Shown: one piece after another, positions 6,694 to 15,421 of the stretch
Layout of the letters: each line of letters opens with the position of its first letter
Numbering within the stretch: position 1 is the first letter of the stretch
Source of the DNA: an uncultured Clostridia bacterium
GTDB taxonomy: Bacteria; Bacillota; Clostridia; UBA1381
DNA length: 23,880 nucleotides
Reading direction: 5' to 3'
Assembly (NCBI GenBank): GCA_934476675.1
Contig: CAKSOE010000040.1
Span: 1 to 23,880, forward strand
Notes under the pieces: generated by a model
Databases searched by the model: none
Seen by the model: only the letters and a program-made list of their open reading frames with translations
Told to the model about the DNA's origin: nothing
Position numbers and translations under genes: made by a program

Positions 6694-9575
6694 AAGGTAA
6701 AAAATTATTGGCAGGCGTTTTGTCTGCCGCAATGGTGTTCGGCACAATGGCATTTCCGGTATTTGCCGATGAGAATAATCATGTTACAATCGGCGATAAA
6801 ACCGAGACGTACGATACTCTGCTTGATGCTATAAATGCAACGAAAGCAGAAGATGCAGTAGACAGCGTTATCACTTATAACATCACAGGTAAGGTCAGCG
6901 CAGGTAATGGCTATATCAACTTTGCAAAAAATGTCGAAGATAATACAACAATAGTGTTTGCCGGAACTGACGAAAATGCAGAATTGGCATTGAACGACAA
7001 TGATGCAAACGGAGCAAACATATTCTGGAATGACAGCAAGCCGATAACGGTTAATGTAAAAAATCTTATCTGTTCAAGAGACGGCGGTGTCTGGATAGGA
7101 AACGCAGCACAAATGAATCAGTATTTTTCAATATGTGCTAACGGTGATGTAACATATACTGATTGTGTATTCCCGGATGGCGCCGGTGCGGGATATTGGA
7201 AAAATACTACTTTCAGTGGCTGCACATTTAAGAATGACAACGGCGGTGAAACTTTTAAGGACACATACGGACTTTGGTTTAGAGGTGTCAGCGGAAATAA
7301 AGTTACTGTAAAGGACAACTGTGTTTTTGGCAGCCCGAAAGGTATAAAGACTTATAGTGACGACCAAAGTGCAATTCTTGATACCGAAGTATCAGATACT
7401 ACATTTAACTGCACAGACAGTCCGGCTATTATTGCTTCAAATCCCGGAACAATTACAGCAACGGATATAAATGTAGATAACTGCGCAGGTGGTGTTGCAA
7501 GAAATGATAAGGGTGCTGAAATTACAGTTGACGGAAAAGCACCTGTTTATGCAGCAAAAGTTGACGGTAAGCTTTATACAGATAAGGCTTATGCCAAAAA
7601 AGAAGCGGCAGAAAAAGGAAAAGATATTGAGACTCTTGTAGCTATGGTTGGAGATAAGTATTATGCTACTATTGACAAAGCAGTTGAAGCAGCTCAGGCA
7701 GCAACAACCGATAAATGGAGCATTGCGAAAATTACATTGCTCACAAATGACGCTCTTGATATTTCCAAAGGTCCGGAAAACTACGTTTCTTACAATATAA
7801 CAAAAAATGATACTGTTGTTACGGGCGAAAGAATTGCGGACGATGAGCATAAAGAATATAATGAACTTACAAATGCATCTAAGCTTTACATTCCTGCCGA
7901 TGTAAACAGCCTTATTTTGGAAGATGTTAAAAACCTTTGCAGCATTGAAATTGCACAAGGTGCTGACGTTACATTAAAGCTCAATGGAAACAACGAGTTA
8001 GCCGGAAACATTTTTGTTCCCGAAGGCGCAAAACTTACGATTGAAGATAAAACCGCAGACGGTACAGGCAGACTTGCGGTATATAATTCTGGTGCCGGTG
8101 CCGATCATAGCGCAGCAATTGGCGGAGGTCAGACACAGCCCGGCGGTGAAATTGTTATAAAGAGCGGTGAAATTGAAGCGTATTCCAACTATGGCGCAGC
8201 AATCGGCGGCGGTCAGCAAAGCACCGCAAAGGTTACAATTCTCGGTGGAAAAATCAAAGCGGAAGCAGACTTCGGCACAGCAATCGGCGGAGGTCAACTA
8301 AGCATCGGTGATGTAACAATCAGAGGCGGTGTAATTGACGCAAAGTCGAATAATAGTGCTCCGATTGGCGGCGGTCAGCAGGCAGCAGGAGATTCAAAGA
8401 TTACCATATCCGGCGGTGATATTACGGTTGCAAGAAAGCCCGGTACAAATCTGTTTGGTAATTCAAAGGGAGAACCTGCCGGCGCAAAGATTTCCGGCGG
8501 TACATTCAATGTAGATGTAACCGATTACTGCGAAGAAGGCTTCACTCCGAAACTCACGGACGGTAAGTACGTCGTTGACGACAGCGCGACTAAGCTTACG
8601 CTCGGCTTCAAGAAGACGGCGACTGATGAACGTGTTTATGACATCGTTGTTACCGCTGTCGACGCAGCGATGATCAACCGTCTGAATACAGCAGACCTTA
8701 CATTTAATCTTACAGCTTCGGATGCTGCAAACAGCTCTGTTGTATATACAATTCTTCCGGTTGATGATATTACGGTAACACCGGATATGGAAAACGTAAA
8801 CCGTTATATGTTTAACTTCAACGGTAAAGACGGTATAACAGCCGATACGGGAGCTGAAGTTAAAATCGGACAGGTACAGTTTGACGGATATACAACAAAC
8901 GGTGCAACAATAACATTTGCAGCTGATGTTGATAACAGCCTTGTGACAGCAACAACAAAGTCAAACAACCTTGTAACATACTTCGGAACAGGTGCTCTTA
9001 CAAATTCTGCTGACGCTGATAAGAAGATTGAAAATGTTGAATTTGCAGTTCCGACAAAGAAGCTTACAATAAACGTTGCCATGAACAACAAGGTTGAAGA
9101 TAAAGCAATAGCATATCAGGACATGAAAGTTGAAATCAAGGGTGCAAATACTGAAAAGACATTTGCCCTCGGAAACGGCGGAGTTGTACAGGAAAACGGC
9201 GTGTATAAAGTAACAGCAGATCTCGAACAGAACATTCCTTATACGGTAACTGTTTCGGGTGCGGGTTACAGAACAGCGCGTTATACAGTAAATCTTAATG
9301 CAGACAAGACATTGAACTTCTGGAACAACGTTATGGACAATGCAATAGAGGTTGAATTGGGAAATGGAGCATACAAGAAGAATGTAACATTCCTTGCAGG
9401 CGACATCGTAAAAGACAACAAAATCAACATTTATGACCTCTCAGCGGTTGTATCATATTTCGGAACGAATAATCTTGTAACAGAACATCCGGAATATGCT
9501 AAGTATGACCTTAACCGTGACGGTGTAATCGACTCAAAGGACGTAGCATATGTGCTCGTTTCGTGGGGTAACTAA
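6690..9575 (+). CDS. Secreted dockerin protein with two beta-helix regions and AIGGG repeats (array member 2)
   Basis: I place the start at ATG 6690 (961 residues), because the signal peptide MKGKKLLAGVLSAAMVFGTM begins there as in the sister genes. An upstream in-frame TTG at 6654 would add 12 residues without a ribosome binding site. Signal peptide 1-26 ends at VFA. About 27-320 is a beta-helix rich in short Cys- and Gly-containing coils. About 324-610 is a second helix containing four repeats of about 27 residues with the core AxIGGGQ (about 471-584). A capping motif (DYCEEGF ... YVVDD) sits near 610-632. The C-terminal cassette is cohesin-like (about 635-789), X-like (790-900) and dockerin (905-961, second loop DLNRDGVIDSKD). 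No catalytic motif is visible. Expected location: outside the cell, tethered by the dockerin to a cohesin partner. The partner is not proven by the sequence. Confidence 0.85.
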   Translation: MKGKKLLAGVLSAAMVFGTMAFPVFADENNHVTIGDKTETYDTLLDAINATKAEDAVDSVITYNITGKVSAGNGYINFAKNVEDNTTIVFAGTDENAELALNDNDANGANIFWNDSKPITVNVKNLICSRDGGVWIGNAAQMNQYFSICANGDVTYTDCVFPDGAGAGYWKNTTFSGCTFKNDNGGETFKDTYGLWFRGVSGNKVTVKDNCVFGSPKGIKTYSDDQSAILDTEVSDTTFNCTDSPAIIASNPGTITATDINVDNCAGGVARNDKGAEITVDGKAPVYAAKVDGKLYTDKAYAKKEAAEKGKDIETLVAMVGDKYYATIDKAVEAAQAATTDKWSIAKITLLTNDALDISKGPENYVSYNITKNDTVVTGERIADDEHKEYNELTNASKLYIPADVNSLILEDVKNLCSIEIAQGADVTLKLNGNNELAGNIFVPEGAKLTIEDKTADGTGRLAVYNSGAGADHSAAIGGGQTQPGGEIVIKSGEIEAYSNYGAAIGGGQQSTAKVTILGGKIKAEADFGTAIGGGQLSIGDVTIRGGVIDAKSNNSAPIGGGQQAAGDSKITISGGDITVARKPGTNLFGNSKGEPAGAKISGGTFNVDVTDYCEEGFTPKLTDGKYVVDDSATKLTLGFKKTATDERVYDIVVTAVDAAMINRLNTADLTFNLTASDAANSSVVYTILPVDDITVTPDMENVNRYMFNFNGKDGITADTGAEVKIGQVQFDGYTTNGATITFAADVDNSLVTATTKSNNLVTYFGTGALTNSADADKKIENVEFAVPTKKLTINVAMNNKVEDKAIAYQDMKVEIKGANTEKTFALGNGGVVQENGVYKVTADLEQNIPYTVTVSGAGYRTARYTVNLNADKTLNFWNNVMDNAIEVELGNGAYKKNVTFLAGDIVKDNKINIYDLSAVVSYFGTNNLVTEHPEYAKYDLNRDGVIDSKDVAYVLVSWGN
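8673..8834 (+). repeat. 162-bp block identical to 11433-11594
   Basis: From the codons for INRLNTADLTF to NGKDG, within the cohesin-like domain, every base matches positions 11433-11594 of the next gene. The codons before and after differ at once. The corresponding parts of array members 1 and 4 are only distantly similar. Identity at silent sites limited to one internal block points to recent gene conversion. Confidence 0.85.
9258..9575 (+). repeat. Constant 3' block, copy 2
   Basis: This is the second copy of the 318-bp block encoding GAGYRTARYTVNL to SWGN. It shares IEVELGNG and NNLVTEHPEY with copy 1, whereas copies 3 and 4 have IAVEEGNG and DNLVTAHPEY. The two subtypes are thus adjacent pairs in the array. 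Confidence 0.85.
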
Positions 9576-9674
9576 TTTAAACTGACACAGACGACCGATA
9601 TAATTAACCGTTGTGCGGTATCTGTAAAAGCAGATACCGCAGCGGTTAAACTATGAAGAAGAGGTATTAAAATT
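9576..9674 (+). repeat. Repeated intergenic leader with a two-tier hairpin, copy 1
   Basis: This 99-bp spacer is nearly identical to 12333-12432. It contains a long hairpin: outer stem TTAACCG (9604-9610) with CGGTTAA (9643-9649), and inner stem TGCGGTATCTG (9614-9624) with CAGATACCGCA (9631-9641), loop TAAAAG. No T-run follows, so it is not a classical terminator. A TATAAT (9599-9604) preceded at 17 bp by TTTAAA could be a weak promoter in this copy, but it is not preserved in copy 2. A ribosome binding site (GAAGAGG) precedes the ATG at 9675. Confidence 0.65.
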
Positions 9675-12332
9675 ATGAAAGGTAAAAAATTATTGGCAAG
9701 CGTTTTGTCTGCCGCAATGGTGCTCGGCACAATGGCATTTCCGGTATTTGCGGATGACGCTACAATGCCATACGGCGATTTCTTAACAGCCGTTGCAGAT
9801 AGTGGTTATAATTATGACGGTCAAGGCGTAACTGTTACGCTGAAAACCAATATAGGATGCGGTGACACAAGACATACTGAAAGCTGCCCTAAAGGCTATG
9901 CTCCGGCAACGGCTGAAACACCTAATAGAATTGACCCGGGTCAGCTCAGAGCACAGTATAAGCCATTTGAAAATTATGATGGCAAAATAACAATTAAAAA
10001 TGTTAAATTTGTTGCAGATATATCGCAAGGCGCAGGCTGCTGCCGAAATTCAGGCTATGACGGCAAATTTGATGCAGGAACAAAATTTTATCCCGAATTT
10101 CAAATTGAAAACAAGGGCGATCTGACAGTGGAAGGATGCAGCTTTGACGGTATTTGTTTAGCGCCATATCATCAGGGAAAGAATAATTCCTCGGAATATA
10201 CCGATACCATAACAGGCTGTGAATTTAAAAATGTTTTCAGAACATACGGAATTGCAAGTCTGAACGGCGGAAAGGTAATTGCTGCAAACAATACATTCGA
10301 TAATTGTGCCGGTGGAATTTATGTTATGGGCGGCGGTGCAAATGGTGTTACCATTTCTGGTAATAAATTCACCAATATGGGTGAAAATGCACCGGAAGAA
10401 AAGAAGCATACATCAGGCTTAATTCAGCTTGCAGCGGGAATGCCCGCCGATGCAGAAGTAACAATTGCAGAAAATACTTCTGATGGTTCTACTCCGGTTC
10501 TCAGACAGTTAAGTGCAGTGAATGAAGTTGTTACTTGCAATAATGACTTTGGCGGAAGTGATGAACTTACTTTGACAGGAAACAGTACAACGGGTGTTGC
10601 AGCTCCTGCGCAGAAAGCGGCAGTGGCAAAAAACGGTGATACTTATTATAAAACCCTTGCAGACGCGGTTGCAAGCGCTGCATTTGGTGATACTGTACAG
10701 CTTCTTTGCGATACAACGGGAACCGGTATAAGAGTAGACAGCGGAAAAAATATTACAATTGATTTTGGCGGATATAAATACATTATGAATAATCCGTTGG
10801 TTGGTTCGTCTAAAGATTATGAGACAAACGGATTTCAGCTTTTGCAAAATTCTGAAATTATTATGAAAAACGGCACACTGTATTCCGATGTGGCTAATAT
10901 TTTAATTCAGAACTATGCCAACCTTACTCTTGAAGACATGAATCTCTTTTTAAACAGAGTTCATGAAAGACCTAATCAACCGCTGTATACTCTCAGTAAT
11001 AACAACGGTCATATTGTATTAACGGGCAACACCAATATTTCTGCCTTAGACAGAAACTTTGCATTTGACGTCTGCAGATATGCAGACTATCCGGGTGTCA
11101 GTGTTACATTGGATGAAAATATGACAGGTACTATTAACGGCAGAATTGAGTTGTCGGGTACGAAGAAGGCTGATAACGATTTTGAACTGATTATTAAAAA
11201 TGGTACCGTTAACGGCCCGATTGTTAACAGTGCGCCTACTGCAAACATTCAGATTTCCGGCGGTTCATTTACGACTGATGTATCAGCTTATTGCGCTGAC
11301 GGATTTGCAGCCAAGAAGATTGGTGACGTTTGGGTAGTAGACGAAAGTGCGTCAAAGGTTTCATTAGGCTTTAAGGCTACTGGTGATGCACGTGTATATG
11401 ACATCGTTGTTAAAGCAGAAGACGCAAATGAAATCAACCGTCTGAATACAGCAGACCTTACATTTAATCTTACAGCTTCGGATGCTGCAAACAGCTCTGT
11501 TGTATATACAATTCTTCCGGTTGATGATATTACGGTAACACCGGATATGGAAAACGTAAACCGTTATATGTTTAACTTCAACGGTAAAGACGGTGTAGAA
11601 GATACCAAAGAAGAAATCACAATCGGAAAGGTACAGTTTGACGGATATACAACAAACGGTGCAAAAATAACATTTACAGCTGATGCTGATAAGAGCCTTG
11701 TGACAGCAACAACAAAGTCAAACAACCTTGTAACATACTTCGGTAACGGAGCTTTTGCAAATGCTACTGAAACTGATAGGAAGATTGATGGTGTTGAATT
11801 TGCAGTTCCGACAAAGATGCTTACAGTTAATATTGCCATGAACAACAAGGTTACAGACAACGTAAAGACATATCAGGACATGAAGGTTGAAATCAAGGGT
11901 GCAAATGTTTCAAAGACAATTGATCTCGGAGACGGCGGAGTTATGCAGACAAACGGCGTGTACACATTAACAGAAGAACTCGAACAGAACATTCCTTATA
12001 CGGTAACTGTTTCGGGCGCAGGTTACAGAACAGCGCGTTATACAGTAAATCTTAATGCTGATAAGACATTGAATTTCTGGAACAACGTTATGGATAATGC
12101 GATAGCGGTTGAAGAAGGAAATGGAGCATATAAGAAGAATGTAACATTCCTTGCAGGCGACATCGTAAAAGACAACAAAATCAACATTTATGACCTCTCG
12201 GCAGTTGTATCATATTTCGGAACGGATAATCTCGTAACAGCACATCCGGAATATGCTAAATACGACCTTAACCGTGACGGCGTAATCGATTCAAAGGACG
12301 TAGCATATGTGCTCGTTTCATGGGGTAACTAA
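9675..12332 (+). CDS. Secreted dockerin protein with two beta-helix regions (array member 3)
   Basis: This 885-residue protein starts at ATG 9675 behind AGAAGAGG. Signal peptide 1-26 (MKGKKLLASVLSAAMVLGTM ... PVFA) is nearly the same as in its neighbours. About 28-300 is a beta-helix with several short Cys-containing coils (GCGDTRH, GCCRNSGY, CEFKNVF). About 317-530 is a second helix opening with the cap pattern TYYKTLADAVASAAFGDTVQ. A cap near 530-552 (AYCADGFAAKKIGDVWVVDE) leads into the shared cassette: cohesin-like (about 561-713), X-like (714-825) and dockerin (829-885). The cohesin-like domain shares 162 identical bases with array member 2, while the dockerin end is of the subtype shared with member 4. 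No enzyme signature is seen. Function inferred: surface display or adhesion through the beta-helix. Confidence 0.85.
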   Translation: MKGKKLLASVLSAAMVLGTMAFPVFADDATMPYGDFLTAVADSGYNYDGQGVTVTLKTNIGCGDTRHTESCPKGYAPATAETPNRIDPGQLRAQYKPFENYDGKITIKNVKFVADISQGAGCCRNSGYDGKFDAGTKFYPEFQIENKGDLTVEGCSFDGICLAPYHQGKNNSSEYTDTITGCEFKNVFRTYGIASLNGGKVIAANNTFDNCAGGIYVMGGGANGVTISGNKFTNMGENAPEEKKHTSGLIQLAAGMPADAEVTIAENTSDGSTPVLRQLSAVNEVVTCNNDFGGSDELTLTGNSTTGVAAPAQKAAVAKNGDTYYKTLADAVASAAFGDTVQLLCDTTGTGIRVDSGKNITIDFGGYKYIMNNPLVGSSKDYETNGFQLLQNSEIIMKNGTLYSDVANILIQNYANLTLEDMNLFLNRVHERPNQPLYTLSNNNGHIVLTGNTNISALDRNFAFDVCRYADYPGVSVTLDENMTGTINGRIELSGTKKADNDFELIIKNGTVNGPIVNSAPTANIQISGGSFTTDVSAYCADGFAAKKIGDVWVVDESASKVSLGFKATGDARVYDIVVKAEDANEINRLNTADLTFNLTASDAANSSVVYTILPVDDITVTPDMENVNRYMFNFNGKDGVEDTKEEITIGKVQFDGYTTNGAKITFTADADKSLVTATTKSNNLVTYFGNGAFANATETDRKIDGVEFAVPTKMLTVNIAMNNKVTDNVKTYQDMKVEIKGANVSKTIDLGDGGVMQTNGVYTLTEELEQNIPYTVTVSGAGYRTARYTVNLNADKTLNFWNNVMDNAIAVEEGNGAYKKNVTFLAGDIVKDNKINIYDLSAVVSYFGTDNLVTAHPEYAKYDLNRDGVIDSKDVAYVLVSWGN
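11433..11594 (+). repeat. 162-bp block identical to 8673-8834
   Basis: This is the partner of the block at 8673-8834 (offset exactly 2760 bp), encoding the core of the cohesin-like domain. Flanking codons differ between the two genes, for example AVDAAM versus AEDANE just upstream. Confidence 0.85.
12015..12332 (+). repeat. Constant 3' block, copy 3
   Basis: This is the third copy of the 318-bp dockerin block. It is closest to copy 4 (15061-15378), with IAVEEGNG and DNLVTAHPEY in both, and differs from copies 1 and 2 at a few codons and silent positions. Confidence 0.85.
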
Positions 12333-12432
12333 TTTAAACTGACACAGACGACCGATGCAATTAATCGTTAATGCGGTATCTGTAAAAGCAGATACCGCAG
12401 CGGTTAAAATATGAGAAAGAGGTATTAAAATT
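12333..12432 (+). repeat. Repeated intergenic leader with a two-tier hairpin, copy 2
   Basis: This 100-bp spacer closely matches 9576-9674. The inner stem (12372-12382 with 12389-12399) is unchanged. In the outer stem TTAATCG (12361-12367) faces CGGTTAA (12401-12407), so the single C-to-T change turns a C-G pair into a U-G pair and keeps pairing. The mini-frame ATG-AGA-AAG-AGG-TAT-TAA overlaps the ribosome binding site of the next gene, as ATG-AAG-AAG-AGG-TAT-TAA does in copy 1. Confidence 0.65.
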
Positions 12433-15378
12433 ATGAAAGGTAAAAAATTATTGGCAGGCATTTTGTCTGCTGCAATGGTACTCGGCACAATGGCGTTTCC
12501 GGTATTTGCAGATGATAATGTGCTTGAAATATCTACGGCAGAGGAATTGAAAAATTTTGCAGATGATGTCAATTCCGGCGAGACTTATAAGGGAAAGAAA
12601 GTTCAGTTGATGGATGACATTGATTTGTCTGCATATGATAATTGGAAAAGTATCGGATATAAGAATGAAGGAGTGTTCGAAGGCGAATTTGATGGTAACG
12701 GCAAAACAATCTCAAATTTAAAAATGAGTGCGTTAGGCGGTTATGTAGGATTGTTTGGAAGAACTAATGGAGATAAAACATACATACATGATTTTACAGT
12801 TGACGGCGCAAAAGCATTTTTCGGTTATCGGGATACCAGCAACACAATTGGTTCAGCTATTGTGATAGGCAAAGCATATACAGGTAAAATGGAAAATGTT
12901 CATGTTAAAAATGCCGAAATGGCAGCTTATGGTACATATGTCGGAGGCTTGGTAGGGCATGGATATATGACTATTACCGATTGCTCTTTTGAAGGTAAAA
13001 TAAGTGGTTCAGCTGTGCAGGTAGGAGGAATTGCCGGTTCCGGTGGATTTACAGCTACACGCTGTACAGTAATAGGAAATATACATGGCTACACTTGGGT
13101 AGGCGGTATTATAGGCAACTGTCAGGACGGCGGTGCATATACAGACTGTTACGTAAAAGGAAACATTTCGGCTGACTCTTCTTTTGCGGGAGTGAGCGCT
13201 GCCGGAATTGCAGCAATTCCGCTTTACAGCAGTCAGAAGATAGAGGGCTGCTACAATGACGCCAGTATTAAATGCGGCGGCGAAGAGATTCCTTGTCCTG
13301 TTATAGGTGGATATAACTGTGAGATAAACAGCAATACAGAACTTCAACTGAAGGGTAATTCATGGAACAGAGAAATTTGCGATATGGATTCTTTCCCGAT
13401 TATCGGAGAAGGTGGAAATATTGAAAATCCGGTTCAGAAGCAAGAGCGTGATAATAATATTGTTGTAAATGAAAGCGATATAAAGTATGTGGGCGGCATT
13501 GAAAACGCTAAAATAAAAGAATATACAGGCGTTACCCCGTCAATAACGGAAGATGATTTGAAAGATAATTCAGTAGCAGAAGTTAATGGTAAAAAATATA
13601 CTAATTTTGCTTCGGCGGTTGCAGCAGCACAGGACGGCGACACAATTACGTTGCTAAGCGATGTTGAAACCTCGGGTTTTGCGCATGACAAGGAATTTAC
13701 GCTTGATTTAAACGGCAAAACTCTCAAATTTGATGAAAATACTGTACAAAATGATGTAAAGGCAAGCGTTACATATAAAAACGGTACAATTGATATATCC
13801 GGTATAGATATTAAAGCAAATTCATTCTGGCAGGTAACGACAAACGGTAAGCTCAATTTTGATAACGTTAAATTGTGCGGAGATACATACAAAAGTGCAT
13901 TTTGTGTTATTTACTTTGTAGCTGCAAATGCAGAAGCAAACTTCAAAGATTCAACTGTTGAGCTTGCTAATGACGGTGAAAGCTCAGGCTTTATAAAAGG
14001 CGACGGATTTATGGGTAAAGCCGTTTTCAATAACACAAGCGTTTCGTTGGAAAACACAGGCAGAGGATTTGCTTCTACTGATGTTGCCTTTAACAATTCA
14101 AAGGTAACAATAGCAGGTACAACAGACAAAGGAATTGAAAACGCGTTCAATATTTGTAAATTAACCGTGACAGATTCTACAATAGACATTTCGGGCTGTT
14201 CGGAATACGGAATTAAGCTCGGTAATGAAGCGGTAGAGGTTAAGGGAAACTCAAAAGTAACGGTAAAGGAAAGCGGTATCGGTGACATTGTTCACAGAGA
14301 AGAGGGCAATACAGGCGTACTGACAGTTGAAGAAAATGCAGCGGTTATAGCCGAAAACATCGGAGAAAGCGTTCTGGAAACAGCCGCAGGTAACGGAACA
14401 ATTATTGGTATGGCAGACAAAATTTCGGTTAAATTTGTTCCTGTGCAAACAGAAGAAAATGTTTATGACATTAAGTTAAGTGCAAACCTTGAAACAATTA
14501 ACCGTTTGACATCAGCAGATCTGACATTTAAGTTCGAGACATCGGACGATGTTGCATATGAGCTTTTGGGCGTTGACAAAATCACAATCACTCCCAAAGA
14601 TGATAACAGATATATGTTCAGTCTTGACGGTGTAACCGCTCCGGATATTACAGACAATGAAATTACAATTGCTCAGGTGAAATTCAACGGATACGGAACA
14701 TTCAGCTTTAAGATTGACGATGTAAATACAAATATTGTAAATGCAACTGCTATTTCCGACAACTTAGTTGAATCATATTATGCAGGCGGCAGTGCAGTGG
14801 GCAAAGGCGAACTGGATATTTCAGAAAAGCTGGAGAACGTTACAATTGCAGTTCCGACAAAGAAGCTTACAATAAATATTGCCATGAACAACAAGGTTAC
14901 AGAAAATGAAAAGGCATATCAGGACATGAAAGTTGAGATCAAGGGTGCAAATACTGCAAAGACATTTGATCTCGGATCAGACGGAACAGCGCAGACAAAC
15001 GGCGTATACACAGTAACAGCAGATCTCGAACAGAACATTCCTTATACGGTAACTGTTTCGGGCGCAGGTTACAGAACAGCGCGTTACACAGTAAATCTCA
15101 ATGCCGACAAGACATTGAATTTCTGGAACAACGTTATGGATAATGCGATAGCGGTTGAAGAAGGAAATGGAGCATATAAGAAGAATGTAACATTCCTTGC
15201 AGGCGACATCGTAAAAGACAACAAAATCAACATTTATGACCTCTCGGCGGTTGTATCATATTTCGGAACGGATAATCTCGTAACAGCACATCCGGAATAT
15301 GCTAAGTACGACCTTAACCGTGACGGCGTAATCGACTCAAAGGACGTAGCATATGTGCTCGTTTCATGGGGCAACTAA
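12433..15378 (+). CDS. Secreted dockerin protein with GLUG-like repeats and beta-helix (array member 4)
   Basis: This 981-residue protein starts at ATG 12433 behind GAAAGAGG. Signal peptide 1-26 is followed by a region about 28-320 of GLUG-like repeats, with the hallmark FEGEFDGNGKTISNL and then GGYVGLFG, YVGGLVGH, QVGGIAGS and WVGGIIGN. Such repeats occur in secreted bacterial adhesins and in some IgA1 proteases; no protease motif is visible here. About 381-655 is a beta-helix opening with KYTNFASAVAAAQDGDTITL. The C-terminal cassette is cohesin-like (about 663-808), X-like (810-920) and dockerin (925-981). The cohesin-like part is divergent from members 2 and 3, but the X-like and dockerin parts are near-identical, which shows the mosaic structure again. 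A bipartite hairpin follows the stop. Function inferred: surface adhesin or display unit. Confidence 0.85.
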   Translation: MKGKKLLAGILSAAMVLGTMAFPVFADDNVLEISTAEELKNFADDVNSGETYKGKKVQLMDDIDLSAYDNWKSIGYKNEGVFEGEFDGNGKTISNLKMSALGGYVGLFGRTNGDKTYIHDFTVDGAKAFFGYRDTSNTIGSAIVIGKAYTGKMENVHVKNAEMAAYGTYVGGLVGHGYMTITDCSFEGKISGSAVQVGGIAGSGGFTATRCTVIGNIHGYTWVGGIIGNCQDGGAYTDCYVKGNISADSSFAGVSAAGIAAIPLYSSQKIEGCYNDASIKCGGEEIPCPVIGGYNCEINSNTELQLKGNSWNREICDMDSFPIIGEGGNIENPVQKQERDNNIVVNESDIKYVGGIENAKIKEYTGVTPSITEDDLKDNSVAEVNGKKYTNFASAVAAAQDGDTITLLSDVETSGFAHDKEFTLDLNGKTLKFDENTVQNDVKASVTYKNGTIDISGIDIKANSFWQVTTNGKLNFDNVKLCGDTYKSAFCVIYFVAANAEANFKDSTVELANDGESSGFIKGDGFMGKAVFNNTSVSLENTGRGFASTDVAFNNSKVTIAGTTDKGIENAFNICKLTVTDSTIDISGCSEYGIKLGNEAVEVKGNSKVTVKESGIGDIVHREEGNTGVLTVEENAAVIAENIGESVLETAAGNGTIIGMADKISVKFVPVQTEENVYDIKLSANLETINRLTSADLTFKFETSDDVAYELLGVDKITITPKDDNRYMFSLDGVTAPDITDNEITIAQVKFNGYGTFSFKIDDVNTNIVNATAISDNLVESYYAGGSAVGKGELDISEKLENVTIAVPTKKLTINIAMNNKVTENEKAYQDMKVEIKGANTAKTFDLGSDGTAQTNGVYTVTADLEQNIPYTVTVSGAGYRTARYTVNLNADKTLNFWNNVMDNAIAVEEGNGAYKKNVTFLAGDIVKDNKINIYDLSAVVSYFGTDNLVTAHPEYAKYDLNRDGVIDSKDVAYVLVSWGN
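15061..15378 (+). repeat. Constant 3' block, copy 4
   Basis: This is the fourth copy of the 318-bp dockerin block, ending in SWGN. It is nearly base-for-base the same as copy 3, with a handful of silent differences (for example GCGGTT versus GCAGTT in the dockerin loop region). Confidence 0.85.
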
Positions 15379-15384
15379 TCAAAT

Positions 15385-15413
15385 GATAATCGGAATTTTT
15401 TAATTCCGTTATC
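15385..15413. other. AT-rich hairpin after the last array gene
   Basis: CGGAATT (15391-15397) pairs with AATTCCG (15402-15408) around a TTTT loop. The stem extends by GATAA/TTATC (15385-15389 with 15409-15413) with one bulged T. It starts 6 bases after the stop codon. It lacks a following T-run, so it is a poor intrinsic terminator on the + strand. Confidence 0.5.
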
Positions 15414-15421
15414 TATCAGGC

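Noticed and set aside
8101..8440. Ice-binding protein assignment for the AIGGG repeats
   Set aside because: The regular stripe suggested it, but the typical threonine arrays are absent and the context is a surface array; only the repeat itself is reported.
9604..9649. Intrinsic terminator after array member 2
   Set aside because: The stem is strong but is followed by ACTATGAAGAAG, with no T-run, and its twin at 12361-12407 is the same; kept as a leader hairpin instead.
2776..15378. Pectate lyase or other polysaccharide lyase activity for the beta-helix proteins
   Set aside because: The beta-helix pattern alone is shared with adhesins; no catalytic signature of a lyase or hydrolase family could be seen in any of the four.
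5881..15378. CRISPR array or small tandem repeat
   Set aside because: The repeated units are long, coding and gene-spaced (dockerin ends); there are no short regular repeats with spacers anywhere in the window.
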